From: Heliobacterium mobile
GTDB taxonomy: Bacteria; Bacillota; Desulfitobacteriia; Heliobacteriales; Heliobacteriaceae
Assembly: GCF_009720735.1 (NCBI RefSeq)
Contig: NZ_WNKU01000022.1
Coordinates: 1 to 64,000, forward strand
Direction: 5' to 3'
DNA: 64,000 nucleotides
Part shown: positions 46,848 to 57,476 of the stretch, in pieces
How the letters are laid out: each line of letters starts with the position of its first letter
Position numbering within the stretch: position 1 is the stretch's first letter
The notes under the pieces: model-generated
Told to the model about the DNA's origin: nothing
The model's input: the letters and a program-made list of their open reading frames with translations, nothing else
Database searches by the model: none
Translations under genes and position numbers: made by a program

Positions 46848-48740
46848 TTATTCGGCAACCTTGGTTTCCTTCTCCCTCGCACGAAAATGGTTGAGCACCC
46901 GCTCGGCGATCTCGACATTCATGCCGTCTACGGCCGCCAGTTGCTCCAGCGTCGCCTCGGCGATCTTTTTAACAGAGCCGAAGTGACGCAGCAGCGCCGT
47001 CTTCCGCTTGGGACCGATGCCAGAAATCTCGTCGAGGACCGACGCCGTCTGGGCTTGCGCTCGCAGCTTGCGGTGATAGGTGATAGCGAAGCGGTGGGCT
47101 TCATCACGAATCCGCTGAACCAGGTAGAGTGAGCGTGAACCTCGCGGGAGGATGATCGGCTCTGAACTCGATTCGTGAAAGAGCCATTCATTCTCTTTGG
47201 CCAGACCGAAGGTGGGAATATAGTCATAGCCGACCCTACGAAGTGTTTCCCGGGCTGAACTCAACTGTCCCTTGCCCCCGTCGACGATGATCAGGTCCGG
47301 AAGCACAGCGAATTTAGCGCTCATCGGATCGAGCTGACCTTCTTCAACCGCTTGGGCTTCTTCGCGGGCACGGCTGAATCGGCGGTTGAGCACTTCCTGC
47401 ATGGAGGCAAAATCGTTAGGCCCATCGACAGTCTTGATGCGAAAGCGCCGGTATTCAGCGTTTTTCGGCGCGCCCCCTTCGAAGACGACCATGGAAGCGA
47501 CCGATTCCTTGCCCATGGTGTTGGAAATATCAAAGCACTCGATGCGCCATGGCGGTTCCTCTAGGGCTAAGTAACGCTGCAGATCCAAGACCGCCTCTTC
47601 GGTCATGGACTTTTTGCGCTGTTGCTCGTTTTGCAGTTGTTCCAAGGTGAGCAAGGCGTTTTTGGCCACCATTTCGATGAGTTTTAACTTGTCTCCCCGT
47701 TTGGGGACGCGGATCTCCACCTTGCCCTTGCGTTTCTCCTTCAAAAAGCGGCTGAGCACTTCTTCTTCCTCTTGCGATTCGAGCGGTTCCTGCAGAAGAA
47801 TCTCTCGGGGCACGAACTCGCTGCGGCTGTAATACTGTTTGACAAAGGCCGTGATCACTTCGGACCGCTCCATCTCGTCGGTCCCTTCCAGGATGAAATG
47901 CTCCCGCCCAATCAGCTTGCCGCCACGGATAAAGAAGATCTGTACACAGACCTGGTTGAACCCACGGGCCATGGCGATCACGTCTTGGTCCTCTAGGTCT
48001 GTCGAGACGACCTTCTGCTTTTCCATCACCTGTTCCAAAGCTTGGATGCGGTTGCGCAGTTCGGCGGCTCGTTCGAATTCGAGATCTTCCGCCGCCTGGT
48101 GCATCTCCTCACGGAGCCGGCGCAAGAGATCATCTTCTTTCCCTTCCAAAAAGGCGATGATATTCTTCAACATATGCATGTATTCATCGCGGGACACCTT
48201 GCCGAAACAGGGAGCCAGGCAGCGGCCAATGTGATAGTTCAAGCAGGGCCGTTTGCGCTGATCAAAATCTTTGCGGGAACATGTCCGCAGAGGAAAGATA
48301 GAGCGCAGCAGGTTCAACGTTTCCCGCACCGCACCAGCTGATGTATAGGGGCCGAAGTATTTTCCTCCGTCCTTTTCCAAACGGCGGGTCATCAACAGGC
48401 GGGGATAGGTCTCTTGTAAGGTCACTTTTAGATAGGGATAAGTTTTATCGTCGCGCAGCATGATGTTATAGCGCGGTTTATGCTCTTTGATCAAGTTGCA
48501 TTCGAGAATGAGCGCTTCCAGTTCCGAGTCGGTGACGATGGTCTCCAGATCCTGAATGCGAGCGACCAGGGCTTGTGTTTTGGCGGTCAAGTTTTTGGCC
48601 GACTGGAAATAGGAACGAACCCGGTTTTTTAGATTGATCGCTTTCCCCACATAGATGACTCGGCCGGTCTCGTCTTTCATGAGGTAGACGCCGGGCCTGT
48701 CGGGCAGATTTTTCAATTTTTCCTGCAGCGTCAAATGCAA
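46848..48740 (-). CDS. uvrC: excinuclease ABC subunit C
   Basis: A 630-residue endonuclease that makes both cuts in nucleotide excision repair. The N-terminal GIY-YIG domain (RPGVYLMKDETGRVIYVGKA, about 14-33) makes the 3' cut. The UVR domain (about 205-240, ERAAELRNRIQALE) contacts UvrB. The RNase H-like domain (ECFDISNTMGKESVASMVVFEGG, LPDLIIVDGGKGQ) makes the 5' cut, and a tandem HhH ends the protein (ISGIGPKRKTALL, VDGMNVEIAERV). The start is TTG at 48740 with GAGGTG 8 bases upstream; an ATG in between is out of frame and stops at once. Confidence 0.97.
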   Translation of the reverse strand: MHLTLQEKLKNLPDRPGVYLMKDETGRVIYVGKAINLKNRVRSYFQSAKNLTAKTQALVARIQDLETIVTDSELEALILECNLIKEHKPRYNIMLRDDKTYPYLKVTLQETYPRLLMTRRLEKDGGKYFGPYTSAGAVRETLNLLRSIFPLRTCSRKDFDQRKRPCLNYHIGRCLAPCFGKVSRDEYMHMLKNIIAFLEGKEDDLLRRLREEMHQAAEDLEFERAAELRNRIQALEQVMEKQKVVSTDLEDQDVIAMARGFNQVCVQIFFIRGGKLIGREHFILEGTDEMERSEVITAFVKQYYSRSEFVPREILLQEPLESQEEEEVLSRFLKEKRKGKVEIRVPKRGDKLKLIEMVAKNALLTLEQLQNEQQRKKSMTEEAVLDLQRYLALEEPPWRIECFDISNTMGKESVASMVVFEGGAPKNAEYRRFRIKTVDGPNDFASMQEVLNRRFSRAREEAQAVEEGQLDPMSAKFAVLPDLIIVDGGKGQLSSARETLRRVGYDYIPTFGLAKENEWLFHESSSEPIILPRGSRSLYLVQRIRDEAHRFAITYHRKLRAQAQTASVLDEISGIGPKRKTALLRHFGSVKKIAEATLEQLAAVDGMNVEIAERVLNHFRAREKETKVAE

Positions 48741-48917
48741 TTCATTTTCACCTCACCCTCATAATAGCATAGACAAGGGATGAGGGCGAAGGAAAGCGCT
48801 GGGTCCTTTTATGCAAAAAAAATAATAAATTACAAACCCTAAGCAGGATGCATACATAGTCACATCGAAATTGGCAAAGACTTGGGATATCCATGGCAAT
48901 ACAAGGGGGTTTCTGCC

Positions 48918-50261
48918 ATGACAGGATTAGAGTTAGATTTAAGCTATTCCACCGTTGAGTCATCGATCGGATCTTTAGAACCGGAAGTACTTCGGGCCCA
49001 TGAGATGCTTCATCAAGGCTCTGGGCTCGGCAGCGAATATACCGGTTGGCTTCATCTACCGGAGCGATATGATCGCGCCGAGTTCGCCCGGATCGAAGCG
49101 GCGGCTGAACGGATCCGTTCCTCTTCCGACGCGCTGGTGATTATCGGCATCGGCGGTTCCTATCTGGGCGCCCGGGCAGCCATCGATATGCTCTCTCACA
49201 CCTTTCACAACCAACTGCCCCGGAACCGTCGACCAGGATGTGAAATTTATTTTGCCGGCCATCAGATCAGCTCCACCTATCTGCACCACCTCTTCGAGAT
49301 CCTCGAAGGGAAGGACGTCTCCATCAACGTCATCTCCAAATCGGGAACGACGACGGAGCCAGCTATCGCCTTCCGCCTGTTTAAAACCTGGATGGAGCAA
49401 AAGTACGGGGCCGAAGAAGCGAAAAAACGCATCTATGCCACGACAGACCGGGCCAAGGGTGCCCTCAAGAGCCTTGCCGATCAAGAGGGATACGAAACCT
49501 TCGTCGTTCCGGACGATGTCGGCGGGCGTTACTCCCTGTTGACGGCTGTTGGTCTTTTACCGATCGCCGCCGCTGGCATCGACATTTCGACACTGATGGC
49601 TGGTGCTCGGGCGGCTATGGCCGAATATGAGAAGCCTGCCCTTGCTGAGAACGCCTGCTACCGCTATGCGGCCGCTCGAAACGCTCTCTATCGGCAGGGA
49701 AAAATGATAGAACTGCTGGTAGGATACGAACCATCCCTTCAATATGTGGCTGAGTGGTGGAAACAGCTTTTCGGGGAAAGCGAAGGCAAAGAGCATAAAG
49801 GCCTGTTCCCGGCGTCGGTGCAATTTTCCACGGACTTGCATTCCATGGGGCAGTATATTCAAGAGGGGATGCGCATCCTCTTTGAGACAGTGCTGCAGTT
49901 CCGCCAACCTCGGTTGGAGATGGCCATCCCCACCGATCCCGCCAACAGCGACGGGTTGAACTTTCTAGCAGGAAAAACGATGGACTTCGTCAATCAAAAA
50001 GCCTTCTCCGGCACGCTGCTCGCTCACGTAGACGGACAGGTGCCTAATATCGCTCTGACGGTACCCAAACAAGACGCCTACTCTCTTGGGCAGCTCTTCT
50101 ATTTCTTTGAGAAGGCTTGTGCCGTCAGCGGCTACATGCTAGGCATCAATCCCTTTGACCAGCCGGGTGTAGAATCATATAAGCGTAACATGTTTGCCCT
50201 ACTCGGTAAGCCGGGGTATGAGGCCGAAAGGGAAGCTTTGGAGAAACGGCTGTCTCTGTAA
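48918..50261 (+). CDS. pgi: glucose-6-phosphate isomerase
   Basis: A 447-residue isomerase linking glucose 6-phosphate and fructose 6-phosphate. The blocks are [52 protein letters not shown] and [36 protein letters not shown] near the C-terminus is the PROSITE P-glucose isomerase signature. ATG at 48918 has AAGGGGG 8-9 bases upstream. It is divergent from uvrC and lies apart from the other glycolytic genes. Confidence 0.97.
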   Translation: MTGLELDLSYSTVESSIGSLEPEVLRAHEMLHQGSGLGSEYTGWLHLPERYDRAEFARIEAAAERIRSSSDALVIIGIGGSYLGARAAIDMLSHTFHNQLPRNRRPGCEIYFAGHQISSTYLHHLFEILEGKDVSINVISKSGTTTEPAIAFRLFKTWMEQKYGAEEAKKRIYATTDRAKGALKSLADQEGYETFVVPDDVGGRYSLLTAVGLLPIAAAGIDISTLMAGARAAMAEYEKPALAENACYRYAAARNALYRQGKMIELLVGYEPSLQYVAEWWKQLFGESEGKEHKGLFPASVQFSTDLHSMGQYIQEGMRILFETVLQFRQPRLEMAIPTDPANSDGLNFLAGKTMDFVNQKAFSGTLLAHVDGQVPNIALTVPKQDAYSLGQLFYFFEKACAVSGYMLGINPFDQPGVESYKRNMFALLGKPGYEAEREALEKRLSL

Positions 50262-50399
50262 GTCTGAGCAGTTCGAAGGGTCCATCAAGGTTCGATAGAT
50301 TTCCTTGCCTTTTATGACTTGCAGGACGATTGTACGAAAAAGGGGTACCTGATTTACCCATCATCCAGCATAATGGTTCGAGTTACGGGGGAAATGTCG

Positions 50400-50822
50400 T
50401 TGACACTACCGCTCATCTATAGCACTCTTTTCGCTGTTCTCCTCGCACAGGCGATCAAGTTCGTCAATGAGTCGATCCAAAACGGTCGATTTCTCTGGAC
50501 CCGTTTCTTTGAACCCGGCGGAATGCCCAGTTCCCATACTTCCCTCGTCGTCTCCCTGCTTTCGGGAATCGCCTTTCGCGATGGTATCTATTCAGATCTT
50601 TTTGCCGTCTCGGTCGTCTTTAGTGCCGTCGTCATTTTTGACGCGATGGGGGTTCGCCGCTCCGCCGGAGAACATGCAAAAACACTCAATCAATTGTTGC
50701 AGATTTTTCGTTTCCGTCGTAGTGATGTGATGCCCCTAAAGGAGCGCCTCGGCCATTCCCCCCTAGAGGTATCGGCGGGAGCCATCCTAGGTTTTCTGGT
50801 CGCTTGGGCGGCCAACACATAA
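50400..50822 (+). CDS. divergent PAP2 family protein (YuiD-like)
   Basis: A 140-residue membrane protein with three or four helices and the motif GGMPSSHTSLVVSLLSG, then FDAMGVRRSAGEHAKTLNQLL, which match the YuiD branch of the PAP2 phosphatase superfamily (SSH and RxxxG-H type active site remnants). The substrate is unknown, possibly a lipid phosphate. TTG at 50400 is preferred because GGGGG stands 8 bases upstream; upstream ATGs lack ribosome sites. A terminator follows. Confidence 0.88.
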   Translation: MTLPLIYSTLFAVLLAQAIKFVNESIQNGRFLWTRFFEPGGMPSSHTSLVVSLLSGIAFRDGIYSDLFAVSVVFSAVVIFDAMGVRRSAGEHAKTLNQLLQIFRFRRSDVMPLKERLGHSPLEVSAGAILGFLVAWAANT

Positions 50823-50834
50823 CCATAATAAGCC

Positions 50835-50876
50835 AGCAAAAGAGCCCACCGAAATAAATCGGTAGGCTCTTTTGCT
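50835..50876. terminator. intrinsic terminator, PAP2-like gene / chemotaxis-type gene
   Basis: AGCAAAAGAGCC (50835-50846) with an inner ACCGA / TCGGT extension pairs with GGCTCTTTTGCT (50865-50876). It is A-rich on one side and T-rich on the other and lies between convergent genes. Confidence 0.88.
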
Positions 50877-50903
50877 TCGACGGGGTAAAGGACCTGTCGA
50901 TGA

Positions 50904-51716
50904 CTATAAGGTAATATGTTGGGCTAATGCTTCCAATTCCTTCATGGAGCGATTCATCTCGGACAGGGCCGCAGCGATTTCCTGACTGCTCGCAGCTTGC
51001 CGCCGTACGTCTCCGGTCAGTCCGCCCATGGCCATATCCAGTTCCTGCAGCAACGGCGGTAGTTGGCTCACGGTGGAATCGATCGTTCCCATTCGCTCCC
51101 GACTCTGGTTGGCTAACTTTCGTACTTCCTGGGCGACTACGGAAAATCCTCTCCCGTACTCACCGGAACGAGCAGCCTCAATACTCGCGTTAAGGCTCAA
51201 CATATTCAATTGCGAGACAATGCCCTGAATTTCTTTTGAGATTCTGCCGATCGACAAAGTCAGCACTTTCGCTTGCTCTGTTAGCTTGTGGGTTTGTTCG
51301 CTTGTTTCCGCTATATGGCTCGAAGAAGCCGCGATTTCCGTCATGGCCTTACTGATTTCAGTTATGGACTCATTGGTGGCACCTACCGAGGTAAGCACAT
51401 TGCTCCGGTGGGTTAAGTCGAAGGCGACCCCAATCGTTCCGCCCGGTATGGGAATGCAGATCGATCGTGTTTCAACACCGTAGACCTCCTTGGAAACAAT
51501 GCGGTCAATTGATTTGCCGCTCTCCATCACTAGACGAGGTGTAGAATTCGGCTTCAGCAGGTCGCCCGCTTGAATCCCCAACTGTAACTTTCCAGGATTG
51601 TCCCAGTAGATGAATTTTTCTTCATCCGTTGCAAAGAGCGCGATTTTGTCCGAACCGATCAAGTAAGGTATTTTTGGCGCCAACGTTAAGAAGGCTTCCC
51701 GCATACACTTCATCAC
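50904..51716 (-). CDS. soluble methyl-accepting chemotaxis-type transducer
   Basis: A 270-residue protein without membrane segments. The N-terminal 95 residues form a small sensory domain, ending [15 protein letters not shown], as in other short cytosolic transducers. The rest is an MCP signalling coiled coil; its hairpin tip ([35 protein letters not shown], positions about 165-200) docks with CheA and CheW. The ATG at 51704 has GAGG about 11 bases upstream; earlier starts at 51713 or 51716 lie too close to it. No che genes are nearby, so its partners are elsewhere. The ligand is unknown. Confidence 0.88.
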   Translation of the reverse strand: MMKCMREAFLTLAPKIPYLIGSDKIALFATDEEKFIYWDNPGKLQLGIQAGDLLKPNSTPRLVMESGKSIDRIVSKEVYGVETRSICIPIPGGTIGVAFDLTHRSNVLTSVGATNESITEISKAMTEIAASSSHIAETSEQTHKLTEQAKVLTLSIGRISKEIQGIVSQLNMLSLNASIEAARSGEYGRGFSVVAQEVRKLANQSRERMGTIDSTVSQLPPLLQELDMAMGGLTGDVRRQAASSQEIAAALSEMNRSMKELEALAQHITL

Positions 51717-51893
51717 CTCACCTTTCCCAGAGAAATCAAAGGCATACTAGGATTAAGCACCGCATTGAAAAGCTAACAAGATAATGTCAAAATATTTCGA
51801 TACCGGTTATCCCTTTTCCTGCTTGCTCTTCTACCAAAACATTGGGAAATGATCGTATAATTAGAGTGGAAAATACTAAGGCGGGTGATCATC

Positions 51894-52181
51894 ATGCCTG
51901 ATCGGTTGAGTTCCATCTTTGAAGCTTTACGAAGCGCCCTCACAGAACCCCTCGCCGACCGAATTCGGATCGCTTGGCTCAATATCGAGCTTTCATCGAC
52001 ACAGTTTTATTTCCTCTCTTTGTTCATCTTTTTAACGGCTGGGATCATCATCGGTTATACCATCGCCAAAAACAGATTTATGACTTACGGTAAGTATCCA
52101 AAAGGGACTGTGGCTAACTCAGCGCCTATAAGAAAAAATGATCTGGAAATGATGATGAACCAAGACGATGAAAAGCATTAG
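51894..52181 (+). CDS. hypothetical single-TM protein, 95 aa
   Basis: An amphipathic N-terminal part (about 1-35) precedes one transmembrane helix (FYFLSLFIFLTAGIIIGYTI, about 37-57) and a polar tail ending in Met- and Asp-rich residues. ATG at 51894 is taken with AAGGCGGG about 9 bases upstream; a TATAAT (about 51855) lies 40 bases before. No family recognised. Confidence 0.7.
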   Translation: MPDRLSSIFEALRSALTEPLADRIRIAWLNIELSSTQFYFLSLFIFLTAGIIIGYTIAKNRFMTYGKYPKGTVANSAPIRKNDLEMMMNQDDEKH

Positions 52182-52325
52182 AAACACATGGAGATTGGCA
52201 ACAACATTGCAGCCAATAAGTTATTTTGGATAAACCACACTGAAAAACGAAAATAGAATCTTCAACTCTCAACCCTATCGACTTACCATAATTTTACATA
52301 TGGTGATGGTAAGGGGGATTGAGGT

Positions 52326-53624
52326 ATGGAGAGAATTGTCATCGTCGGCGGCGGTTGGGCTGGGGCAGCAGCGGCCTTAACAGCCGTTTACACCGGTGCA
52401 GAAGTGATCCTCCTGGAGCGAACGGATCAGCTTCTGGGAACCGGATTAGTGGGCGGTATCATGCGCAACAACGGCCGCTTTACCGCCACCGAAGAAATGA
52501 TCGCTTTAGGTGCAGGAGACTTGTTTGAACTGGTCGACCGAACGGCCCGGCACCGGAACATAAATTTTCCCGGCCATAACCATGCCAGTCTCTACGACAT
52601 TCATTCGATTGAACCGGCTATTCGAAAATTATTGAAGAACAGCGGTGTTTCTCTCCGATTTCTCTCCCGGGTCACCGGAGTAAAACAGGAGTCAGGTAAA
52701 ATTCAGGCGGTTATCGTCGAAAAGGGAGAAACGATTCCCGGAGCTGTGTTTGTGGACGCCACCGGAACAGCGGGACCGATGGGCCATTGCCGTAAGTTTG
52801 GCAACGGTTGTGCCATGTGCGCACTACGCTGCCCCAGTTTTGGTGGGCGGGTCAGCCTCTCTGATCTCGCCGGTGTCAGTGAAATCACCGATTTACGTCC
52901 GGGTGGTCAGTGCGGCTCCATGTCTGGTTCTCTCATAGTCAATAAAGATTCTTTGTCGAAAAAACTCATTCAAGAGTTAAATGAAAAGGGCCATGCTGTA
53001 ATTCCCGTACCGCCTTCGCTGCGAAAAGCAGACACCCTCGCCATCAAATCCTGTCAACAATATGCGCTCCCGGAATACGTGGAAAATGTCATTCTTCTCG
53101 ATACAGGTCAAGCGAAGCTCATGGCTCCCTTTTTTCCATTGGAACGATTACGTCAAATCCCTGGGCTGGAAAATGCTCGGATTGAAGAACCGTACGCCGG
53201 TGGGATCGGCAATTCAATTCGCTTTTTGTCCCATCCGCCGCGCAACGACGCCCTGTTGGTGGAAGGGCTGAAAAACCTCTTTTGCGCCGGAGAGAAGGCC
53301 GGTTTGCTCGTTGGCCATACGGAAGCCATCGTCACCGGTTCGCTGGCCGGGCATAACGCTGCACGCTATTTGGCAGGGTCGTTATTATTGGAACTGCCTT
53401 TGTGCCTGGCTTGCGGTGACCTCATTCGATATGTCCGAGAGCAGATGCATACGCCAGAGGGGCGGCTGAATAAATACACCTTTTCCGGTTCTGTGTATTT
53501 TCAGAGGATGGTTGAACGGCAGTTGTACAGCACCGATGTGGCGGCTATCGCTCGGAGAGTTATCGATAGCGGTTTAGATGGGGTCTTTAGGGGTCCCATA
53601 GGTCTTGCTAAGCATAATTCCTAA
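52326..53624 (+). CDS. FAD-dependent oxidoreductase (GidA/TrmFO-like or FAD-dehydrogenase type)
   Basis: A 432-residue flavoprotein. The N-terminal dinucleotide fold is IVIVGGGWAGAAAALTA with the acidic residue in ILLERT. The second FAD segment VFVDATGTAGPMGHC and the C-terminal LFCAGEKAGLLVGHTEAIVTGSLAGHNAARYLAG resemble the GidA/TrmFO class. A central cysteine cluster (GCAMCALRCPSFGGR, near residue 160) could hold a metal or act in redox. The substrate is unknown. GGTAAGGGGG and ATTGAGGT precede the ATG. An inverted repeat CTTACCAT/ATGGTAAG lies at about 52281-52312. Confidence 0.83.
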   Translation: MERIVIVGGGWAGAAAALTAVYTGAEVILLERTDQLLGTGLVGGIMRNNGRFTATEEMIALGAGDLFELVDRTARHRNINFPGHNHASLYDIHSIEPAIRKLLKNSGVSLRFLSRVTGVKQESGKIQAVIVEKGETIPGAVFVDATGTAGPMGHCRKFGNGCAMCALRCPSFGGRVSLSDLAGVSEITDLRPGGQCGSMSGSLIVNKDSLSKKLIQELNEKGHAVIPVPPSLRKADTLAIKSCQQYALPEYVENVILLDTGQAKLMAPFFPLERLRQIPGLENARIEEPYAGGIGNSIRFLSHPPRNDALLVEGLKNLFCAGEKAGLLVGHTEAIVTGSLAGHNAARYLAGSLLLELPLCLACGDLIRYVREQMHTPEGRLNKYTFSGSVYFQRMVERQLYSTDVAAIARRVIDSGLDGVFRGPIGLAKHNS

Positions 53625-53630
53625 ACGAAT

Positions 53631-53673
53631 AAAACCCGGTTACTCTAAGGCAGTAGGAATAACCGGGTTTTAT
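53631..53673. terminator. bidirectional intrinsic terminator
   Basis: AAAACCCGGTTA (53631-53642) and TAACCGGGTTTT (53660-53671) pair perfectly over 12 bp. It overlaps the end of the toxin gene on the other strand and ends the FAD oxidoreductase transcript. Confidence 0.88.
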
Positions 53674-53933
53674 TTATAAACGCCTCCAGGGAAATCCATA
53701 GTTAGGATGTATATCAACTTTTCAACATGATTGATTTCAAAGAGGATACGAAATGTTCCTATCCGCAGACGATATAACCCATTATATCCTTTCATCGTTT
53801 TAATGTCACCGCGAGGCGGAATTTGAAGCAGCCCTTTTAATCCTAGAGCAATTCTATCTTGTACATACTTTTCTTGTTTGGACAAAAATTCGATTGCTTC
53901 CTTATGGTAAATCAACTTGAAGCCCAAACTCAC
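53670..53933 (-). CDS. RelE/ParE-superfamily toxin
   Basis: An 87-residue basic protein with the RelE/ParE fold signature: an N-terminal strand KLIYHKEAIEFLSK, a helical hairpin, then KTMKGYNGLYRLRIGTFRILFEIN and IYILTMDF. Arginines in YRLRIG and RILFEI are those used in RelE-type mRNA cleavage, but ParE-type gyrase inhibition cannot be excluded. GTG start with GGAGGAAGCG 4-8 bases upstream, inside the antitoxin gene; the two frames overlap by 32 bases. Second gene of the module. Confidence 0.88.
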   Translation of the reverse strand: MSLGFKLIYHKEAIEFLSKQEKYVQDRIALGLKGLLQIPPRGDIKTMKGYNGLYRLRIGTFRILFEINHVEKLIYILTMDFPGGVYK

Positions 53934-54159
53934 GCTTCGCTTCCTCCCCCGTTATAAAACCTTCCGTGCTGTTCATCTGGCGAAGCTCTTCTTCGGTAAT
54001 GGGCTCAACATCTGGTTCAGCTTTATCGATGTCATTCCAACCTCCTTGCTTTCCTTTAGAACGGACGACCAAGTATTGAAGAAAGTCAAAGGCAGTTTTT
54101 CGGTCCTGCTCTTGCAGACGTTCAATTAGGTGATAAAGCTCCTCTTTTTGAATAGCCAT
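53902..54159 (-). CDS. antitoxin of RelE-type module
   Basis: An 85-residue acidic protein, first gene of the toxin-antitoxin pair. The N-terminal half (LYHLIERLQEQDRKTAFDFLQYL) is helical and probably dimerises. The acidic C-terminal half (DVEPITEEELRQMNSTEGFITGEEAKREFGL) should wrap around the toxin. ATG at 54159 has AAGGGA 7 bases upstream. Identification rests on pairing and composition more than on a named family. Confidence 0.82.
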   Translation of the reverse strand: MAIQKEELYHLIERLQEQDRKTAFDFLQYLVVRSKGKQGGWNDIDKAEPDVEPITEEELRQMNSTEGFITGEEAKREFGLQVDLP

Positions 54160-54289
54160 AAGCAATTCCCTTCCGTAGGAATATTTTGGGTTTCGTTCAG
54201 TAACAGTTATTGGAAATTACTTTAGTTTCGCACGATTTGATTATAGTAAAATTATACCATTGCGAAAACTCACATTCAATTTTTATACC

Positions 54290-54330
54290 AGAAAAGCGCC
54301 AGTGGATAACACCACTCGCGCTTTTCTAAT
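54290..54330 (-). terminator. intrinsic terminator of uvrA
   Basis: GAAAAGCGCCAGTG (54291-54304) pairs with CACTCGCGCTTTTC (54313-54326) with one mismatch and an 8-base loop; it lies just after the uvrA stop. Confidence 0.8.
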
Positions 54331-54356
54331 TGAAATTTGATCGCAAATTTCGTTTT

Positions 54357-57209
54357 TCACTCTGCCAACGCCGTAATCGCCATCCCGGGCTTGCGTTCTA
54401 AGATCTTCCGCAAGAAATGTCCCGTATAGGAGGCTTGCACATGACAGATCTCCTCCGGTGTGCCCGTAGCCAAGATCGTTCCGCCCTTGTCGCCGCCTTC
54501 CGGCCCTAAGTCGATGATGTAATCGGCCGTTTTGATCACGTCCAGGTTATGCTCAATGACCAGGACCGTATCTCCAGCATCAACGAGCCGCTGCAGCACA
54601 CCGAGAAGCCGGTGGATGTCAGCCACATGCAGGCCTGTCGTAGGCTCATCGAGGATGTAGAGGGTTTTGCCGTTGGAGCGGCGCGACAATTCCGTGGCCA
54701 GCTTTACCCGTTGGGCTTCGCCACCGGAGAGAGTCGTCGCGGGCTGTCCGAGGCGGACGTATCCAAGGCCCACATCTTGAATCGTCTGCAGTTTTCGGGC
54801 GATTTTCGGTATATTCTTAAAGAACTCCAGCCCTTCGTCAACGGTCATTTCGAGGACATCGGAAATGCTCTTCCCTTTATAACGCACTTCGAGCGTCTCC
54901 CGGTTGTACCGCTTTCCTTTACAGACCTCACAGGGTACATAGACGTCAGGCAGGAAGTGCATTTCAATCTTGATGATTCCATCGCCTTTACAAGCTTCAC
55001 AGCGGCCGCCGCGAACGTTGAAAGAAAAGCGTCCCGGCCGGTAGCCACGCATCTTCGCTTCCGGCACTTGCGAGAAGAGATCACGGATGGCATCGAAGAC
55101 CCCTGTATAGGTAGCTGGGTTGGATCGAGGTGTCCGCCCGATGGGCGATTGGTCGATATCGATGACTTTCTCCAGGTGCTCGAGGCCGCGGATCTCTTGA
55201 TGAGCCCCCGGCTTCGTCCGGGCGCCATTCAACTCGGCTGCCAGCGTCTTGTGCAGGATTTCGTTGACCAGTGTGGACTTGCCCGATCCCGACACGCCGG
55301 TCACGCAGGTAAAGACCCCTAGGGGAAAACGCACGTTGATATCTTTCAAGTTGTTTTCCCGGGCACCGAGCACCTCGATCCACTTGCCGTTCGGTTCTCG
55401 CCGCTGCTCCGGTAAGGGGATGAATTTCCGTCCTGACAGATACTGTCCCGTCAGGGAACGAGGTTCTTCCATGATGGCAGCCAAGCTACCTTGGGCCACC
55501 ACTTGGCCGCCATGGGCACCGGCACCGGGCCCGATATCGATGATGTGGTCGGCCACGAGCATGGTGTCTTCATCGTGTTCCACCACGATGAGCGTGTTGC
55601 CCAAATCGCGGAGCCGCTGCAACGTGCTCAAGAGGCGCTCATTATCGCGCTGGTGCAAGCCGATGGAGGGCTCGTCCAGGATGTAGAGGACCCCCATCAA
55701 GCCGGATCCGATCTGCGTGGCCAAACGGATGCGCTGCGCTTCCCCGCCTGATAAAGTTCCCGCCGAGCGAGCCAGCGTCAGATAGTTTAAGCCTACGTTA
55801 ACCAGGAAGCCGAGCCGTTCTCGGATCTCTTTGAGGATCTGCCGGGCGATGATCTGCTCTCGCTCACTCAAGTCGAGATGCTCGAAGAAATGCAGCGCCC
55901 GTTCGATGGACATCTCGGTCACATGATGGATGTTCTTATCGCCGATCAGGACGGCTAAACTCTCCGGTTTCAGCCGTGCCCCTTTGCATTTGGGACAAGG
56001 CTTTTGGCTCATATATTCTTCGATCTCTTCTCGAGACCAATCAGACTGGGTTTCCTTATAGCGGCGCTCTAAGTTCGACACGACTCCTTCATACGTCGTG
56101 TCAAAGCTTTTCTTCGCGCCGTCGAAGTTAGTAAACTCGACGCGGATCTTCGTCTTCCCGCCACCGTAGAGAATTAATTTCTGTGTGTCCTCGGGCAGTT
56201 CCCGAAAGGGCGTCTCTGTCGAAAAACCGTACACAGCAGCCAACGCCCGCAGCATCTGCGGGATATAGGCTGAATTCATCCGCGCCCAAGGGATGAGAGC
56301 ACCCTCTTCTAAGCTCTTCGACGGGTCAGGCACGACCAGGTCCGGATCCACTTCCATCTGCATCCCTAAGCCAGTGCAGTGGGGGCAGGCGCCATAGGGG
56401 GCATTGAAAGAAAAAATGCGCGGTTCAACCTCCCCGATGGAGATACCGCAGTCGGCGCAGGCGAAATTCTGAGAAAAGGTGATTTCTTCTTTGTCCATCA
56501 CATCGATGATGACGAGCCCTTCGGACAAGTTCAGCGACGTCTCCAGGGAATCGGCTAAGCGCTGGGCGATGTCAGGACGGACGACGATGCGGTCCACAAC
56601 CACCTCGATGGTGTGCTTTTTATTTTTTTCCAGCTTCACTTCTTCTGTGGCGTCCATGACCTGTCCGTCGACACGCATGCGCACATAGCCGTTTTTGCGG
56701 ATATCCTCAATAACCTTGACATGTTCGCCTTTTTTGCCTCGCACCAGCGGAGCGAGGATCTGCAGGCGGGTCCCTTCGGAGTAGGTCAGAATCTGGTCGA
56801 CCATCTGCTCGACGGTCTGCTGCTGGATCGGTTGACCGCACTTAGGGCAGTGAGGACGGCCGACCCGGGCAAAGAGCAGCCGCAGGTAGTCATAGATCTC
56901 TGTTACGGTGCCTACGGTGGACCGAGGGTTTTTGGAGGTCGTCTTCTGGTCGATTGAGATAGCCGGAGACAACCCCTCGATATAATCTACATCGGGCTTA
57001 TCCATCTGGCCGAGAAATTGACGGGCATAGGACGACAAGGATTCTACGTACCGTCGCTGCCCTTCGGCATAGATGGTGTCAAAAGCAAGTGACGATTTGC
57101 CCGAACCGGATAAACCGGTTACGACGACCAATTTGTCTCTGGGAATATCGATATCGATATTTTTCAAGTTATGAGCACGGGCCCCGCGGACCCGGATTTG
57201 TTCGAGCAT
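54357..57209 (-). CDS. uvrA: excinuclease ABC subunit A
   Basis: A 950-residue ATPase that scans DNA for damage and loads UvrB. Two ABC modules are seen: first Walker [12 protein letters not shown] near residue 32 and second [11 protein letters not shown] near 642; ABC signatures [12 protein letters not shown] and [12 protein letters not shown]; Walker B ILDEPS and ILDEPTTGL. The zinc-binding [10 protein letters not shown]...CPHCTGLG (about 254-285) and CEACKGDGI...CEVCKGKRY (about 740-770) are intact. AAGGGGGA lies about 13 bases before the ATG, rather far. It is transcribed leftward and is separated from uvrB by ymaF on the opposite strand. Confidence 0.97.
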   Translation of the reverse strand: MLEQIRVRGARAHNLKNIDIDIPRDKLVVVTGLSGSGKSSLAFDTIYAEGQRRYVESLSSYARQFLGQMDKPDVDYIEGLSPAISIDQKTTSKNPRSTVGTVTEIYDYLRLLFARVGRPHCPKCGQPIQQQTVEQMVDQILTYSEGTRLQILAPLVRGKKGEHVKVIEDIRKNGYVRMRVDGQVMDATEEVKLEKNKKHTIEVVVDRIVVRPDIAQRLADSLETSLNLSEGLVIIDVMDKEEITFSQNFACADCGISIGEVEPRIFSFNAPYGACPHCTGLGMQMEVDPDLVVPDPSKSLEEGALIPWARMNSAYIPQMLRALAAVYGFSTETPFRELPEDTQKLILYGGGKTKIRVEFTNFDGAKKSFDTTYEGVVSNLERRYKETQSDWSREEIEEYMSQKPCPKCKGARLKPESLAVLIGDKNIHHVTEMSIERALHFFEHLDLSEREQIIARQILKEIRERLGFLVNVGLNYLTLARSAGTLSGGEAQRIRLATQIGSGLMGVLYILDEPSIGLHQRDNERLLSTLQRLRDLGNTLIVVEHDEDTMLVADHIIDIGPGAGAHGGQVVAQGSLAAIMEEPRSLTGQYLSGRKFIPLPEQRREPNGKWIEVLGARENNLKDINVRFPLGVFTCVTGVSGSGKSTLVNEILHKTLAAELNGARTKPGAHQEIRGLEHLEKVIDIDQSPIGRTPRSNPATYTGVFDAIRDLFSQVPEAKMRGYRPGRFSFNVRGGRCEACKGDGIIKIEMHFLPDVYVPCEVCKGKRYNRETLEVRYKGKSISDVLEMTVDEGLEFFKNIPKIARKLQTIQDVGLGYVRLGQPATTLSGGEAQRVKLATELSRRSNGKTLYILDEPTTGLHVADIHRLLGVLQRLVDAGDTVLVIEHNLDVIKTADYIIDLGPEGGDKGGTILATGTPEEICHVQASYTGHFLRKILERKPGMAITALAE

Positions 57210-57279
57210 GGCTTGTCCAGCGTCCCCCTTAAATCACAATAGCGGGCCTTGGCCCGCTCTGTTCTCGATTATCCTACAA

Positions 57280-57308
57280 ATTATAACATATAACGTGCTG
57301 TTTGTTGA
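57280..57308 (-). promoter_or_regulatory. putative uvrA promoter (extended -10)
   Basis: On the minus strand TGTTATAAT (57280-57288) is an extended -10, with TCAACA 17 bases upstream (57303-57308). A palindrome AGCGGGCC/GGCCCGCT (57240-57257) lies between this promoter and uvrA. uvrB shows the same TGTTATAAT. I saw no clear SOS (LexA) box. Confidence 0.55.
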
Positions 57309-57476
57309 TGGATCAGCTGTTACAGGAATGGCAAGCACTTTCTGGAACATATTCATCAGGATAAGCCCAAGCATATGTGCATCCCTGCACACCTGTTATT
57401 TTTTGTAAATCAATTGCACCCCTGCTACGTTTTGGAATAAATTGTAGCAAATCAATAAAAGGGGAGATTAACCAGT

